DNA of 64,000 nt from JBMOGA01 sp049318625 (GCA_049318625.1 JBMOGA010000015.1:4035-68034), one strand, 5' to 3'. Shown: positions 45,085-54,140, numbered from the stretch's first letter. Notes: a model not told the origin generated them from the sequence alone. Translations and numbers: made by a program.

Positions 45085-45912
45085 TCAACCTGCCCAGATC
45101 GGCAAATCCAGCCACCAGTTCCACCACTCGGGCCATCCCTTGGTCCAGAACGGGCCGGAGATGACGATGCAGACCGCACTCCAGAAGGCCGCATTCAGCG
45201 CGAGGAACAGACCAAGCCGGTGGATGCCCAGTGTGCCGATCGAGTAGCCGATGGTGTCGCGGAAGAACGAATTCTCGTGATCCGGCGTCTTCACCGGCTC
45301 GCCAGGTGCCGGGTTGGTTGCCGACAGAACCAGGGCGCCGTGAAGTGCGAGAGCCAGCGTCGTCGTGAAGAAGAACGAGATCGCCAGCATATGCGCGGGA
45401 TTGTAGTGGAAATGGATATACTGATAACCCACGTTCGAAACCCAATCGAGGTGGCTCAGAATGCCGTAGGGGAACCCGTGCCCCCAGGCGCCCATGAGGA
45501 CCGGCCGGATCACGACCAGGGCGACATAGGCGAGGATGGCGAAGCTGAATGCAAAGGGTACATGGTAGCCCATGCCGAGCTTGCGGCAGATCTCCACCTC
45601 GCGAAGGGCCCATGACACGAAGGCGCCGATCGCACAGATCGTGATCCCTTGCCACAGCCCACCCTCACGAAGCGGTGCGAGACCGAGGCCGTACTTGAGA
45701 TCGGGTGGAGCGATGTTGATCGTCCACGGGTTCCAGGTCGGTCCGATCGCCGCGCCGTAAAGTATGAGCGACGTGCCCATGATCGCGAAGAACGCCGAGG
45801 TCACTCCGAAAAACCCGACATAGAACGGGCCGATCCAGAAATCGAACAGATCGCCACCCAAAAGGGTCCCGCCCCGCACGCGATACTTTTTCTCGAAATT
45901 CAGCAAGGCCAT
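45085..45912 (-). CDS. pufL: Photosynthetic reaction centre L subunit PufL
   Basis: 275 aa, five transmembrane helices. HFHYNPAHMLAISFFFTTTL contains the accessory and special-pair BChl His ligands, and ENSFFRDTIGYSIGTLGIHR the QB/iron site. Binds the active pigment branch with PufM. GGGAGGA precedes the ATG at 45912. A 133-bp stretch with strong hairpins separates it from pufA. Confidence 0.97.
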   Translation of the reverse strand: MALLNFEKKYRVRGGTLLGGDLFDFWIGPFYVGFFGVTSAFFAIMGTSLILYGAAIGPTWNPWTINIAPPDLKYGLGLAPLREGGLWQGITICAIGAFVSWALREVEICRKLGMGYHVPFAFSFAILAYVALVVIRPVLMGAWGHGFPYGILSHLDWVSNVGYQYIHFHYNPAHMLAISFFFTTTLALALHGALVLSATNPAPGEPVKTPDHENSFFRDTIGYSIGTLGIHRLGLFLALNAAFWSAVCIVISGPFWTKGWPEWWNWWLDLPIWAG

Positions 45913-45956
45913 TGCGATGTCCTCCCGTCGGCCCGGCGATTGATCGAAAGTTGCGT

Positions 45957-45986
45957 GTCGAGGCCCCGGCAAGCCGGGACTTCGAC
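45957..45986 (-). other. Intercistronic hairpin between pufA and pufL
   Basis: On the minus-strand mRNA, GTCGA and TCGAC plus an inner CCCGGC/GCCGGG pair make a strong stem with a 2-nt mismatch and tiny loop. A further GC-rich inverted repeat (GGCGGCG/CGCCGCC) lies about 5 nt from its other side. In Rhodobacter, hairpins at this spot slow 3'-5' decay of pufBA mRNA and set the LH1:RC ratio. Confidence 0.6.
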
Positions 45987-46045
45987 CACGCTCGGAGCGG
46001 CGGCGGGCAAGGCACAGCCCCGCTCGCCGCCGTGGTGCAACTGGC

Positions 46046-46252
46046 TCAACCGATCCGGTAGGTCGGAAGGGTGGCCATCGGCGACGTAGGCGCGTGGAGT
46101 TCCGACGTTTTCTTGGCGGGCGGATTGGCCAGCCAATTGTAACGATCGGTGCTCAACAGGATGAAATGGATGGTGAAGGCGAGTATGGCCAGAAAGACAT
46201 ACAGTGCCGTCAGCACCCGCAAGGGATGAACCCATTGCCAGATCACATGCAT
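46046..46252 (-). CDS. pufA: LH1 alpha polypeptide PufA
   Basis: 68 aa. One transmembrane helix with the BChl ligand His in AFTIHFILL and the following STDRYNWL, preceded by the N-terminal HVIWQWVHPLRVLTALYVF. A 20-residue C-terminal tail follows. It pairs with PufB to bind BChl a and carotenoid in the LH1 ring. GAGAAGGAG lies about 6 nt upstream of the ATG, 92 nt after the pufB stop. Confidence 0.95.
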   Translation of the reverse strand: MHVIWQWVHPLRVLTALYVFLAILAFTIHFILLSTDRYNWLANPPAKKTSELHAPTSPMATLPTYRIG

Positions 46253-46344
46253 CTCGAATTCTCCTTCTCGAGATCGTTACCGGCTCGAACCCGGGACGCC
46301 GTCAAGCGCACCGGGCCCTCAGCCGCAATCCCGGCGAAACGGGC

Positions 46345-46503
46345 TCAATTGCCGAGCCAGGGCCGCCAGATCCACATAAAGACGTGCGCGACCGTGGCAA
46401 TTGCCACGTAGAGCATCGTCATCCGCATGAAGCCGCCGTGCAGCTCCTTTGCTTCCTGCTCGGTCAAGCCCGAGACATTCAGCTTGTCACCTATTCCAGC
46501 CAT
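46345..46503 (-). CDS. pufB: LH1 beta polypeptide PufB
   Basis: 52 aa, easily missed because it is so short. The polar N terminus SGLTEQEAKELHGGFM is typical of LH1 beta. The membrane helix carries the BChl ligand in ATVAHVFMW and ends with IWRPWL, the beta-chain hydrogen-bond motif. GGAGATAACTG sits right before the ATG. It lies between pufQ and pufA, as in all puf operons. Confidence 0.95.
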   Translation of the reverse strand: MAGIGDKLNVSGLTEQEAKELHGGFMRMTMLYVAIATVAHVFMWIWRPWLGN

Positions 46504-46637
46504 CAGTTATCTCCGGCTGTTGGGCCCAGGGCCCGGCACCGCGTATCCTCCCACGCGGCAGGGCTCGTCGCCGTGGTCAAGACCACGCTCAACGTCTCGC
46601 TCGGCTCGTCAGCGGCACCACCATGGTGTGCCCGCCT

Positions 46638-46877
46638 TCAGCCCATGAAGGCATACGGAATGAGTGTGTGCGCTGCATCGCGGGCCTCTGCGTAGATGGA
46701 TCGGCCATTTCCTGCGCCGATGGCGTCAGCTCGCCACCCACGCGGCAGCAACCGCGAAAGAGCTGTGACGGGCAGCAGAACCGCAATGGCGATCCACAGC
46801 AGAAGCCGGAACTCTCGCTCCTCGGCTCTGCGATCGCGATAGCGGACCCGCATCGATGGGTGCGCTTGGTACGACAT
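46638..46877 (-). CDS. pufQ: PufQ, bacteriochlorophyll-related regulatory protein
   Basis: 79 aa with one membrane helix (about residues 25-45) after a basic N terminus, and a C-terminal PYAFMG. Size, topology and position between bchZ and pufB identify PufQ, which influences BChl synthesis or carrier function in Rhodobacter. GGGAG lies 8 nt before the ATG. 63 nt separate it from bchZ. Confidence 0.82.
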   Translation of the reverse strand: MSYQAHPSMRVRYRDRRAEEREFRLLLWIAIAVLLPVTALSRLLPRGWRADAIGAGNGRSIYAEARDAAHTLIPYAFMG

Positions 46878-46940
46878 GCATTGTCTCCCTTGTCGTCGGT
46901 CTTCGAGAGGTAAACATCAGAGGGCTGCAAGACGGCGGGC

Positions 46941-48401
46941 TCATGGGTGGTAGACGCGCCCCCCGATGAGAGTATCGGCTTGGGCCACGTGCGCTGGCGT
47001 CACCTCGTCGGCGCCATCGCGGCGAGCCGCGACCTCCGCGGCATCGCGGATGCGCTTGGCCGAGGAGATGCGGATCAGCACGGGTTGACGGGCGACGCGC
47101 TCGTCGAGTTCCAGTCGAGCCGCCTCTGCCCACGGCAGGTGTTCCGAGAGGCGGGCTGGGCTCGCCTCGATGCGGTCCATATCGGAGGCCAGCGGAATGA
47201 TGTTGAAGAGGGCATCGAAGAAGCCGTTGCAGACTTCCTGAACGATGTAGGTGGCGCCCGCATAGCCCATGAACGGCGTGCCGGTGTGCCGCCGGATGAT
47301 CGCGCCTGGGAACGACGCGGGGATGAAGGCGGCGCGCCCGCCCGTCTCCGCCAGGTACATGCGCTCGTTGAACGAGCCGAACAGCACGAGGGGCGGGTTG
47401 GTGCGTAAATTGCGCAGAACCTCTTCGTTGTCGGTCTTCGCTCCCGGCCGCCGTGATACGGCGAACGCGCACGGCAGGCCGAGTTCGTCCGCCAGGAAGT
47501 GCCGCAGGCCCCGGGCGTAGGTCTCGTTGGCGACAACGGCGAAGCCGGCGGTCGCGAAGAAGTCCTGCGTCACCGAGCGCCAGAGGTCCCACAGCGGCTT
47601 GATCGTCGAGTGCTTTTCCTTCGCGATGAAGGGCTCGGGATCGAGGCCGAGCAGATCGCCGAGCGCACGCAGGAACTTCGTCGTCGAATGGAGCCCGATC
47701 GGAGCCTGCAGATAAGGCCGGTCGAGCGCCTCGCACAGCAGACGTCCGAACTCACGATAGAGGCAGACGTTCACCTCGGCATCGGCCAGCCGCGGTACCT
47801 CGCCCAGATGGCTGCCGAGCGGGAAGACGAGATTGATTTCCGCGCCGATTCCTTCGACCAGCCGGCGCACTTCGGCGAGATCGGAGGGCATGTTGAACAT
47901 GCCATAGGCGGGCCCGATGATGTTCACGCGCGGTTTGGCACCGTCCGCCCGCGGCTTCGCCTTCGGCGCCTTGCCGCCCTTCATGCCGTACTGCGTCCAC
48001 AGCCAATACAAGGCGCGGTCGGCACACTGCCACTGGTCCTCGTCGATGGTGCGCGGCAGAAATCTCTGGATGCCCGAGCCTTCGGGGGTCACGCCGCCGC
48101 CGATCATTTCGGCGATCGATCCGGTGACCACGACGCTCGGCTTTTTCTTGTCGAGGACGCTGTGCGCCCGCTTCATCGCGGCCTCTGTGCCGCGCTGGCC
48201 GAGTTCCTCCTCGGCGAGCCCGGTCACCACGATCGGAAGCTCGTGGGGCGGCAGCGCGTCCGTATAGTGCAGAACCGAGGTGACCGGAAGATTCTCGCAG
48301 CCGACGGGGCCGTCGATGATGACCTGCAGTCCCTTGATCGCGGTGAAGACGTAAACCGCCCCCCAGTACCCGCCGGCCCGGTCATGATCGAGGACGAGCA
48401 T
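46941..48401 (-). CDS. bchZ: Chlorophyllide a reductase subunit BchZ
   Basis: 486 aa NifK-like subunit of chlorophyllide a oxidoreductase (COR). GPVGCENLPVTSVLHYTDALP near residue 35 and the TGSIAEMIGGGVTPEGSG region are typical. With BchY and BchX it reduces the B ring, making the bacteriochlorin. The ATG overlaps the bchY stop by one base (TGATG). pufQ follows. Confidence 0.96.
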   Translation of the reverse strand: MLVLDHDRAGGYWGAVYVFTAIKGLQVIIDGPVGCENLPVTSVLHYTDALPPHELPIVVTGLAEEELGQRGTEAAMKRAHSVLDKKKPSVVVTGSIAEMIGGGVTPEGSGIQRFLPRTIDEDQWQCADRALYWLWTQYGMKGGKAPKAKPRADGAKPRVNIIGPAYGMFNMPSDLAEVRRLVEGIGAEINLVFPLGSHLGEVPRLADAEVNVCLYREFGRLLCEALDRPYLQAPIGLHSTTKFLRALGDLLGLDPEPFIAKEKHSTIKPLWDLWRSVTQDFFATAGFAVVANETYARGLRHFLADELGLPCAFAVSRRPGAKTDNEEVLRNLRTNPPLVLFGSFNERMYLAETGGRAAFIPASFPGAIIRRHTGTPFMGYAGATYIVQEVCNGFFDALFNIIPLASDMDRIEASPARLSEHLPWAEAARLELDERVARQPVLIRISSAKRIRDAAEVAARRDGADEVTPAHVAQADTLIGGRVYHP

Positions 48402-49924
48402 CAGTGGGCCTCCTCGGCAATGGTGTCGAGGCGGGCGGTTTTCCCGGCACGCGGCAGCACCGTCGCAGGTCCCTTCGCGGCTGGCGGCTTCGGCGGCAGG
48501 CCTTCCCACACACCCGCTGTGTCGCCGGTGCCGACGCCCTCGAAGAACGCCTTCATCTCGTCGAACCGACCCTTGGAGTGGATCGCCGCGTTGACGACGT
48601 CGGCCAGCGAACCGGCGCCGGCCGGCCCCATCAGCGGTCGTGCCGAGATCAGGTTGGTGAAGTAGAGCGCCGGCGTGCCCTGCTCCTTCGCCTTCTGCAC
48701 GACCGGCGTGGTGCCGATCGCGAGATCCGGCGCAAAGGCTTGGAACGCTGCGAGATCCTGCTCGAGCGAGGCGCGGAACTGGACATGGACGCCTTTGGCG
48801 GTGAGCCAGGCGGCATCCTCTTCGGAGAAGCGGGTCTTCGGACACGCGGTGCCGACATACCGCAGATCCGCCCCGCTCTCGATCAGCAGCCGGCCGACCA
48901 GAAGTTCGGAACCCTCGTAGCCGGACAGTGTGATGCGCCCGCTCACCGGCTTGGCCCGGAGTGCGCCCTGGATCGCGGGCAGGAAGCGCGCCTTGGCGGC
49001 ATCGATCCGCTCTGCGCCGACACCGGCCGCCCGCCCGATTGCATCGAGCCACGCCGCCGTGCCCTCGACGCCGACCGGGGCCGATCCGACGATCGGCCGC
49101 CCGGCCGTCTCGAACTCACGGAAGGACGCCGTGTAGAAGGGGTGGATGGCGGCCACTGTGACGCAATCGAGCGCTGCATAGAGCTCCCGCCATTCCCGCG
49201 TCGGCACGACCGGTCCGGCCGCGAGCCCCATCGGCTCCAGCATCGCGCCAATCGAGACCGGATCGGCCGGGAACATCTCGCCGACCAGCGTGACCGTCGG
49301 GCGCGCGCTCAGCCCGGCCCGCGGCGCCTGCACCGGACCGAGTTCGGCCTCGCGGCGTGCATAAGCCAGCATCGCACCGGCCAGCACGTCCTTGGCCTCC
49401 GCATGGGTCGGCACGCCGAAGCCCGGTACGTCGATGCCGATGATGCGAACGCCGTTGATCTCTTTCGGCAGCAGGCGGAGCGGAACACCCGACGCCGTCG
49501 GGACGCAAAGATTGGTGACGATGACCGTGTCGTACTTCGCCGGATCGGCAAGCTTGAATACCGCCTCGCGGATGTCCTCGAACAGCTTGCCGGTGACCAG
49601 CGTCTCGGAATTGAACGGGACGTACCCGACCGTCCGCCGCGCACCGTAGAAGTGGGACGTGAACGTGAGACCGTAGACGCAGCAGGCAGAGCCCGAGAGC
49701 ACGGTGGCGGTTCGGCGCATCCGGAGGCCGACGCGCAACGAGCCGAACGCCGGACACATGCTCTGCGGTTGATCGTGCGGCCCCTGAGGATAATCGGCGG
49801 CATAGCGCTCCAGCGTCTCGCTGGCACCGGCGGCGGCCGCTGCGCGGCGCATCTCACCGGCTCCACCGTGGCACCCCACGGCGGTCCCCTGCGGCTCGAT
49901 TGCTGGCTTCACCTGATCGACCAT
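48401..49924 (-). CDS. bchY: Chlorophyllide a reductase subunit BchY
   Basis: 507 aa NifD-like subunit of COR. Conserved cluster-ligand Cys lie in QSMCPAFGSLR, SGSACCVYG and VTNLCVPTASG. Partner of BchZ. The ATG at 49924 was chosen because homologues start near there. An AGGGG element is about 12 nt upstream, so the start is a little uncertain. A longer in-frame reading into bchX is not credible. Confidence 0.95.
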   Translation of the reverse strand: MVDQVKPAIEPQGTAVGCHGGAGEMRRAAAAAGASETLERYAADYPQGPHDQPQSMCPAFGSLRVGLRMRRTATVLSGSACCVYGLTFTSHFYGARRTVGYVPFNSETLVTGKLFEDIREAVFKLADPAKYDTVIVTNLCVPTASGVPLRLLPKEINGVRIIGIDVPGFGVPTHAEAKDVLAGAMLAYARREAELGPVQAPRAGLSARPTVTLVGEMFPADPVSIGAMLEPMGLAAGPVVPTREWRELYAALDCVTVAAIHPFYTASFREFETAGRPIVGSAPVGVEGTAAWLDAIGRAAGVGAERIDAAKARFLPAIQGALRAKPVSGRITLSGYEGSELLVGRLLIESGADLRYVGTACPKTRFSEEDAAWLTAKGVHVQFRASLEQDLAAFQAFAPDLAIGTTPVVQKAKEQGTPALYFTNLISARPLMGPAGAGSLADVVNAAIHSKGRFDEMKAFFEGVGTGDTAGVWEGLPPKPPAAKGPATVLPRAGKTARLDTIAEEAH

Positions 49925-49971
49925 CTCGACGTCCGTCCCCTCAGAGGTCGTCCCCAACGTTCGCGGCACCA

Positions 49972-50973
49972 CTAGACAGTCTCGTAGACGACCTCGAGCG
50001 AGGGCTTCTCGACGACGGTACGGCCGCACATGTCGTCCAGCGACGCGGGAGAAAGAACGACGTCGCGGCCGACCACATCGCTCTTGAACAGACCGAGCAG
50101 CGCATCCTGACTGAGCGGCGTGGGATGAACGGGCGGGGCGGTGCCGACGTTCGACGCCAGCTCCTCGAACAGCGGTCCCCAGCGATCGCCGGGGCGGCCG
50201 ATGATCTGATAGTTGGCACTCTTGCGGCGGATGTCGTCGTCGGCGGGGATCGCGGCGAGCACCGGGATGCCCACCGCTTGGGTGAAGGCCTGCGCCTCGC
50301 CCGTGCCGTCGTCCTTGTTGATCACCATGCCGGCGACGCCAACGTTGCCGCCGAGCTTGCGGAAGTACTGGACCGCCGAGCACACGTTGTTGGCGACGTA
50401 GAGGGATTGCAGATCGTTCGAACCGACGACGATGACCTTCTGGCACATGTCGCGCGCGATCGGCAGGCCGAAGCCGCCGCAGACGACGTCGCCGAGGAAA
50501 TCGAGCAGGACGTAATCGAAGCCCCAGTCGTGGAAGCCGAGCTTTTCGAGCAGCTCGAAACCGTGAATGATTCCGCGCCCGCCGCATCCGCGCCCGACCT
50601 CGGGCCCGCCGAGCTCCATCGCGAACACGCCGTCGCGCTTGAAGCAGACGTCGCCGATCCGGACATCCTCGCCGGCCAGCTTCTTGCGTGTCGACGTCTC
50701 GATGATGGTGGGGCAGGCGCGGCCGCCGAACAGCAGCGATGTGGTGTCGCTCTTCGGATCACAGCCGATCAGCAGCACCCGCTTGCCCTGCTGCGCCATC
50801 ATGTACGAGAGGTTGGCCAGCGTGAAGCTCTTGCCGATGCCGCCCTTGCCATAGATGGCGATGATCTGGGTCTCGGGCTTGCTCGGTGCCGGATCGGATC
50901 CGCCGCGAAAATCGCCGGATCGATCGTGAACCTGGGTCGGCGCAAAGCGATCGGTCAGTCCAATCGATGTCAT
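49972..50973 (-). CDS. bchX: Chlorophyllide a reductase iron protein BchX
   Basis: 333 aa NifH-like ATPase. P-loop YGKGGIGKSF at residues 41-50, with Cys130 (GRGCGG) and Cys165 (DVVCGG) for the [4Fe-4S] cluster. It powers BchY-BchZ. ATGA overlap with bchC. It is a clear paralogue of BchL at 33 kb. Confidence 0.97.
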   Translation of the reverse strand: MTSIGLTDRFAPTQVHDRSGDFRGGSDPAPSKPETQIIAIYGKGGIGKSFTLANLSYMMAQQGKRVLLIGCDPKSDTTSLLFGGRACPTIIETSTRKKLAGEDVRIGDVCFKRDGVFAMELGGPEVGRGCGGRGIIHGFELLEKLGFHDWGFDYVLLDFLGDVVCGGFGLPIARDMCQKVIVVGSNDLQSLYVANNVCSAVQYFRKLGGNVGVAGMVINKDDGTGEAQAFTQAVGIPVLAAIPADDDIRRKSANYQIIGRPGDRWGPLFEELASNVGTAPPVHPTPLSQDALLGLFKSDVVGRDVVLSPASLDDMCGRTVVEKPSLEVVYETV

Positions 50974-51923
50974 GACAGGGCTCCCCAGTTCAGAACCATC
51001 TTGAGGCAGGCGGAGTCCTCGAACGCGGTCTGGTAAGCGTCGCCGGCGCGCTGTGGCAGGCCGATGTGCGTGATCAGCCCGTCGAGCGACAGTCGGCCAT
51101 CGCCGAGCAATTGGCGGACGGCGTCCAGATCGCGGGGCGACCATTCCGCCGCGATGCGCATGCGGGTCTCGCGCAGGAAGGCCGGCACGAAATCGAAGCC
51201 GATGCGGCCCTCGTAGAAGCCGGCGAGGACAATTTCGCCGCCTTTGGCGGTACGCGAGACGAGTGTGTCCAGAAGCCCCGCGTCGCCGCTGGCGTCGACA
51301 ACGACCCGGTAATCGCGCCGCTCGTCCGCTTCCGGAGCGAGCACCGCATAGCCATGAGAACCCTGCCGTCGGACCGGATTGATGTCCCAGACGACGGGCG
51401 GGCGCCCACCGAGGGCGATCGTCAACCGCGCGAGCAAGCGGCCGACGATTCCGTGTCCGATGATCAGTTCCGGCAGCGCGGGGCCGGGCGCGTCGGGAGC
51501 GCCGACGATGGCATGGTGCGCGGTCGCCGCCAGCGCGATCAGGACGCTGCGCTCGCGCAATTCGCGATCGATCGGCAGCACACGCGATCCCTTGGTGACG
51601 AGGCGCTGCGCGGCCCCGCCGAACAGGCCGCGGACGGGGCCGAAGCAATTGGCACCGGGCACGAAAACCCACTCGCCCGCCTTGCGCCCCGAATGCGCAC
51701 CGGCCTCGACGATCTCGCCGGCAGCCTCGTAGCCCGGCACCAGCGGATAGCCCATGCCAGGAAAGGGCGGCATCCGCCCGGACCACAGCAGCCGCTCGGT
51801 GCCCGTCGAGATGCCGCTCCATGCGATATCGACGATCACGTCGCCATCCGTCGGATCCGCGAGATCGAGCCTGCCAAGGTCGAGGCGTTTCGGTTTCTCG
51901 AGGACGACGGCACACGTCTGCAT
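50970..51923 (-). CDS. bchC: 3-hydroxyethyl bacteriochlorophyllide a dehydrogenase BchC
   Basis: 317 aa medium-chain dehydrogenase/reductase. SGISTGTERLLWSG and MGYPLVPGYEAAGEIVEAG mark the catalytic domain, and IIGHGIVGRLLARL the nucleotide-binding domain. It oxidises the C3 hydroxyethyl group to acetyl. GGAGGG precedes the ATG. It is the first gene after a PpsR-controlled promoter and starts the bchCXYZ-pufQBALMC unit. Confidence 0.95.
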   Translation of the reverse strand: MQTCAVVLEKPKRLDLGRLDLADPTDGDVIVDIAWSGISTGTERLLWSGRMPPFPGMGYPLVPGYEAAGEIVEAGAHSGRKAGEWVFVPGANCFGPVRGLFGGAAQRLVTKGSRVLPIDRELRERSVLIALAATAHHAIVGAPDAPGPALPELIIGHGIVGRLLARLTIALGGRPPVVWDINPVRRQGSHGYAVLAPEADERRDYRVVVDASGDAGLLDTLVSRTAKGGEIVLAGFYEGRIGFDFVPAFLRETRMRIAAEWSPRDLDAVRQLLGDGRLSLDGLITHIGLPQRAGDAYQTAFEDSACLKMVLNWGALS

Positions 51924-51980
51924 CTGTCCCTCCGCTTGGCGCTCCGGGGCCGTTCCCCGGGGTGCCGCGCACTCCTAGAC

Positions 51981-51998
51981 TGTCAGTTTAGGACGACA
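51981..51998. promoter_or_regulatory. Perfect PpsR/CrtJ palindrome in the bchC promoter
   Basis: TGTC at 51981-51984, ten bases, GACA at 51995-51998. On the minus strand a sigma70-like promoter, TTGACT (52012-52007), 16-bp spacer, TAAACT (51990-51985), lies across the site. Repressor binding would mask the -10 element. It sits between the crtF stop and bchC. Confidence 0.87.
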
Positions 51999-52019
51999 AA
52001 TAAAACAGTCAAGCAAAGT

Positions 52020-53207
52020 TTACACCTCAGCCACAGCCGTGCCGGTGGCGCGCGCAGAGATCAGGCTGGTGAGGGTCGGGCGAAACGTCCGCAATTGCCG
52101 CACGTCGCCGAAGCCGGCCATGCGCAGCAAGCGCGCCAGCTCCGCAAAGCTCCGGGCCCGGCCGCGTCCCATCGCCAGCAGATAGAAGCCGAAATACGCA
52201 TCCGCTTCCGGCGCGCCGGCCAAGGTTTCGGCCACCAGCAGCCGCCCGCCACTCGGCAGCGCCCTGCGGGCCGCGCCGAGGATGCGCAAAGCCGTCGCAT
52301 CGTCGTGATCGAGCAGCACCCGGATCAGGGTGACCACGTCGGCGCCGTCTGGCAGCGGGTCCGCATGGAAGCTGCCACCGACGGCGCGGGAACGGCCGGC
52401 AAGGCCGGCGGCCGCGAGCCGGGCTGTGGCCCGCGCCGCGACAGCCGGCAGGTCGAACAGCGTGAGTCGGAGATCGGGCGCGCGGCGTGCGGCCGCGATC
52501 AGAAACGTGCCGTCACCGCCGCCGACATCCAGCAGGCTTCGGTGGCTCGCGATCGGGTAGGCATCCAGCACGTCGTCGGCGATCAGGGCCTGCGACGCCG
52601 CCATGAACTCGCTGTACGCGTCGACGGCCGACGGATCGAGCGCCTGGGGGGCGTCGGAGTGCGCATAGGCCCAGAACGCCGACAGCCGGGTGTCGGTATG
52701 GCCTTGCTTCAGTAGACGCACCGGATCCGCGATGTCGGCGGCAAAAATGGTGTTGTGGGCAATCACGGTCTCGAAGGCCGGGGTGGCCGCCACGGCCGCA
52801 CCGAGATCGCCGAGCCCATATCGTCCGCCGGCGCGGCGCGACACCAGTTCAAGCGACGTGGCCGCCGCCAGAAGCCGCTCGGTCCTGTCGCGGGTGAGGC
52901 CGATTCGGGCGGCGATCGTATCGACGTCCGAGGGGCCTTCCCGCAGCACGGTGAGCAGGCCGAGCCGGACGCAGGCCGTCAGCACCTGCGTGTGCACGAA
53001 CCCCGCGATGATGTTGAACAGCGCGCGTTCCTTGCGCTTTGCGAACCCGCGCGTCAGTGGGAACCGCGCGACCCAACGCTGGAACCCGGGCTCGGCCAAC
53101 AGCCGATCGCGCATGGCATAGATGCGATCCAACAGCGTCAGCGGTCGGGCCCCGGGGCCTTCGGACATATCGCGCGTCCTCGCCCGGATCTCCATCGGCG
53201 CCGTCAT
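52020..53207 (-). CDS. crtF: Carotenoid O-methyltransferase CrtF
   Basis: 395 aa SAM-dependent methyltransferase. SAM motif DVGGGDG at residues 227-233, with a dimerisation/winged-helix N-terminal part. It methylates the tertiary hydroxyl made by CrtC, giving the 1-methoxy end groups of spheroidene or spirilloxanthin. ATGA overlap with crtE (stop 53204). The bchC promoter lies directly downstream. Confidence 0.93.
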   Translation of the reverse strand: MTAPMEIRARTRDMSEGPGARPLTLLDRIYAMRDRLLAEPGFQRWVARFPLTRGFAKRKERALFNIIAGFVHTQVLTACVRLGLLTVLREGPSDVDTIAARIGLTRDRTERLLAAATSLELVSRRAGGRYGLGDLGAAVAATPAFETVIAHNTIFAADIADPVRLLKQGHTDTRLSAFWAYAHSDAPQALDPSAVDAYSEFMAASQALIADDVLDAYPIASHRSLLDVGGGDGTFLIAAARRAPDLRLTLFDLPAVAARATARLAAAGLAGRSRAVGGSFHADPLPDGADVVTLIRVLLDHDDATALRILGAARRALPSGGRLLVAETLAGAPEADAYFGFYLLAMGRGRARSFAELARLLRMAGFGDVRQLRTFRPTLTSLISARATGTAVAEV

Positions 53208-54076
53208 GCGGCCACACGGGCCTTGCGGGCCGGCAGCAGCCGCGAGGTTTCGCGCACCAGCAGATCGTGGAACGCGTCGCGGCCGGGACAATCGGGGATG
53301 GCCTGCAAGGCCTGGTCGATAAGCGCGCGGGCGCTTCCGAACGCGCCCTCGACGCCGCACGCGCCGACCATGCTCGGCCGGCCGAGATCGGCGTCCCGAC
53401 CGACCGGTTTGCCGAGCGTCTCGGCATCGTCGAGGGCATCACAGAGATCGTCGGCAACCTGGAAGGCACGTCCGAGCAGTTGGCCGAAATCGTGCCACGC
53501 CCGTGGCTCGACCCCCGCTGCGAGCGCGCCGGCCGCGGCCGCACCGGCGAACAGTGCCCCCGTCTTGGCACCGTGGTAGGCCTCGAGATCGACCTCGGCC
53601 TCGCACTCCCAGGCTTGCCCGGCCGCGATCCCCCGCGGCGCCCCGACCGCCTGGGCGACGGCAGCGAGCACGCGCAGGCCGCGCACCGGACTGCGCACCG
53701 ATCCATGGCTCAGCGTCTCGAACGCCAGAACGATCAGGGCGTCGCCAGCCAGAACCGCGAGCCGCTCCCCGAAGGCGGCGTGAACGGAGGGTTGTCCGCG
53801 GCGCGTGCTGGCGGCGTCGAAGCAGGGCAGGTCGTCGTGGACCAACGACGCGCAATGCAGCAGTTCGATCGCGGTGGCACTGGCGAGGACGAGGTCCGGA
53901 TCACCCGAGCCGCAGGCTTGCGCGACGGCCAGCACCAGCCGCGGGCGCAGCCGTTTGCCGGACGGGAAGACCGCGTGATGCATGGCCTGGCCCAGCAACG
54001 CCGGACAATCCGAGCCCCTGGAGCGCCGCAGCGCATCCGCGAGCGCCTGGTCGATCGCATCGATCACGGAAGTCAT
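53204..54076 (-). CDS. crtE: Geranylgeranyl diphosphate synthase CrtE (photosynthesis-operon copy)
   Basis: 290 aa. First Asp-rich motif HDDLPCFD at residues 80-87, second VADDLCDALDD near residue 210. ATG at 54076 preferred from GGAG upstream and the usual length; two more ATGs at 54115 and 54118 abut the PpsR site. In the canonical crtE-crtF order of purple bacteria. It is distinct from the paralogue at 9.5-10.4 kb. Confidence 0.92.
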   Translation of the reverse strand: MTSVIDAIDQALADALRRSRGSDCPALLGQAMHHAVFPSGKRLRPRLVLAVAQACGSGDPDLVLASATAIELLHCASLVHDDLPCFDAASTRRGQPSVHAAFGERLAVLAGDALIVLAFETLSHGSVRSPVRGLRVLAAVAQAVGAPRGIAAGQAWECEAEVDLEAYHGAKTGALFAGAAAAGALAAGVEPRAWHDFGQLLGRAFQVADDLCDALDDAETLGKPVGRDADLGRPSMVGACGVEGAFGSARALIDQALQAIPDCPGRDAFHDLLVRETSRLLPARKARVAA

Positions 54077-54122
54077 GTTGCGGCACTCCGGAAGGTTGTC
54101 AACAAGACCAGTCATCATATAG

Positions 54123-54140
54123 TGTCACTTAAACTGGACA
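54123..54140. promoter_or_regulatory. Perfect PpsR/CrtJ palindrome between crtE and crtD
   Basis: TGTC at 54123-54126, ten bases, GACA at 54137-54140. It lies in the 107-bp divergent region, 46 bp before the crtE ATG and 43 bp before the crtD GTG, so one bound repressor could close both carotenoid operons. Confidence 0.85.

Noticed and set aside
49972..51972. A bchC-bchX fusion reading (666 aa)
   Set aside because: The N-terminal half is bchC in the wrong frame; the BchX start at 50973 sits in an ATGA overlap.
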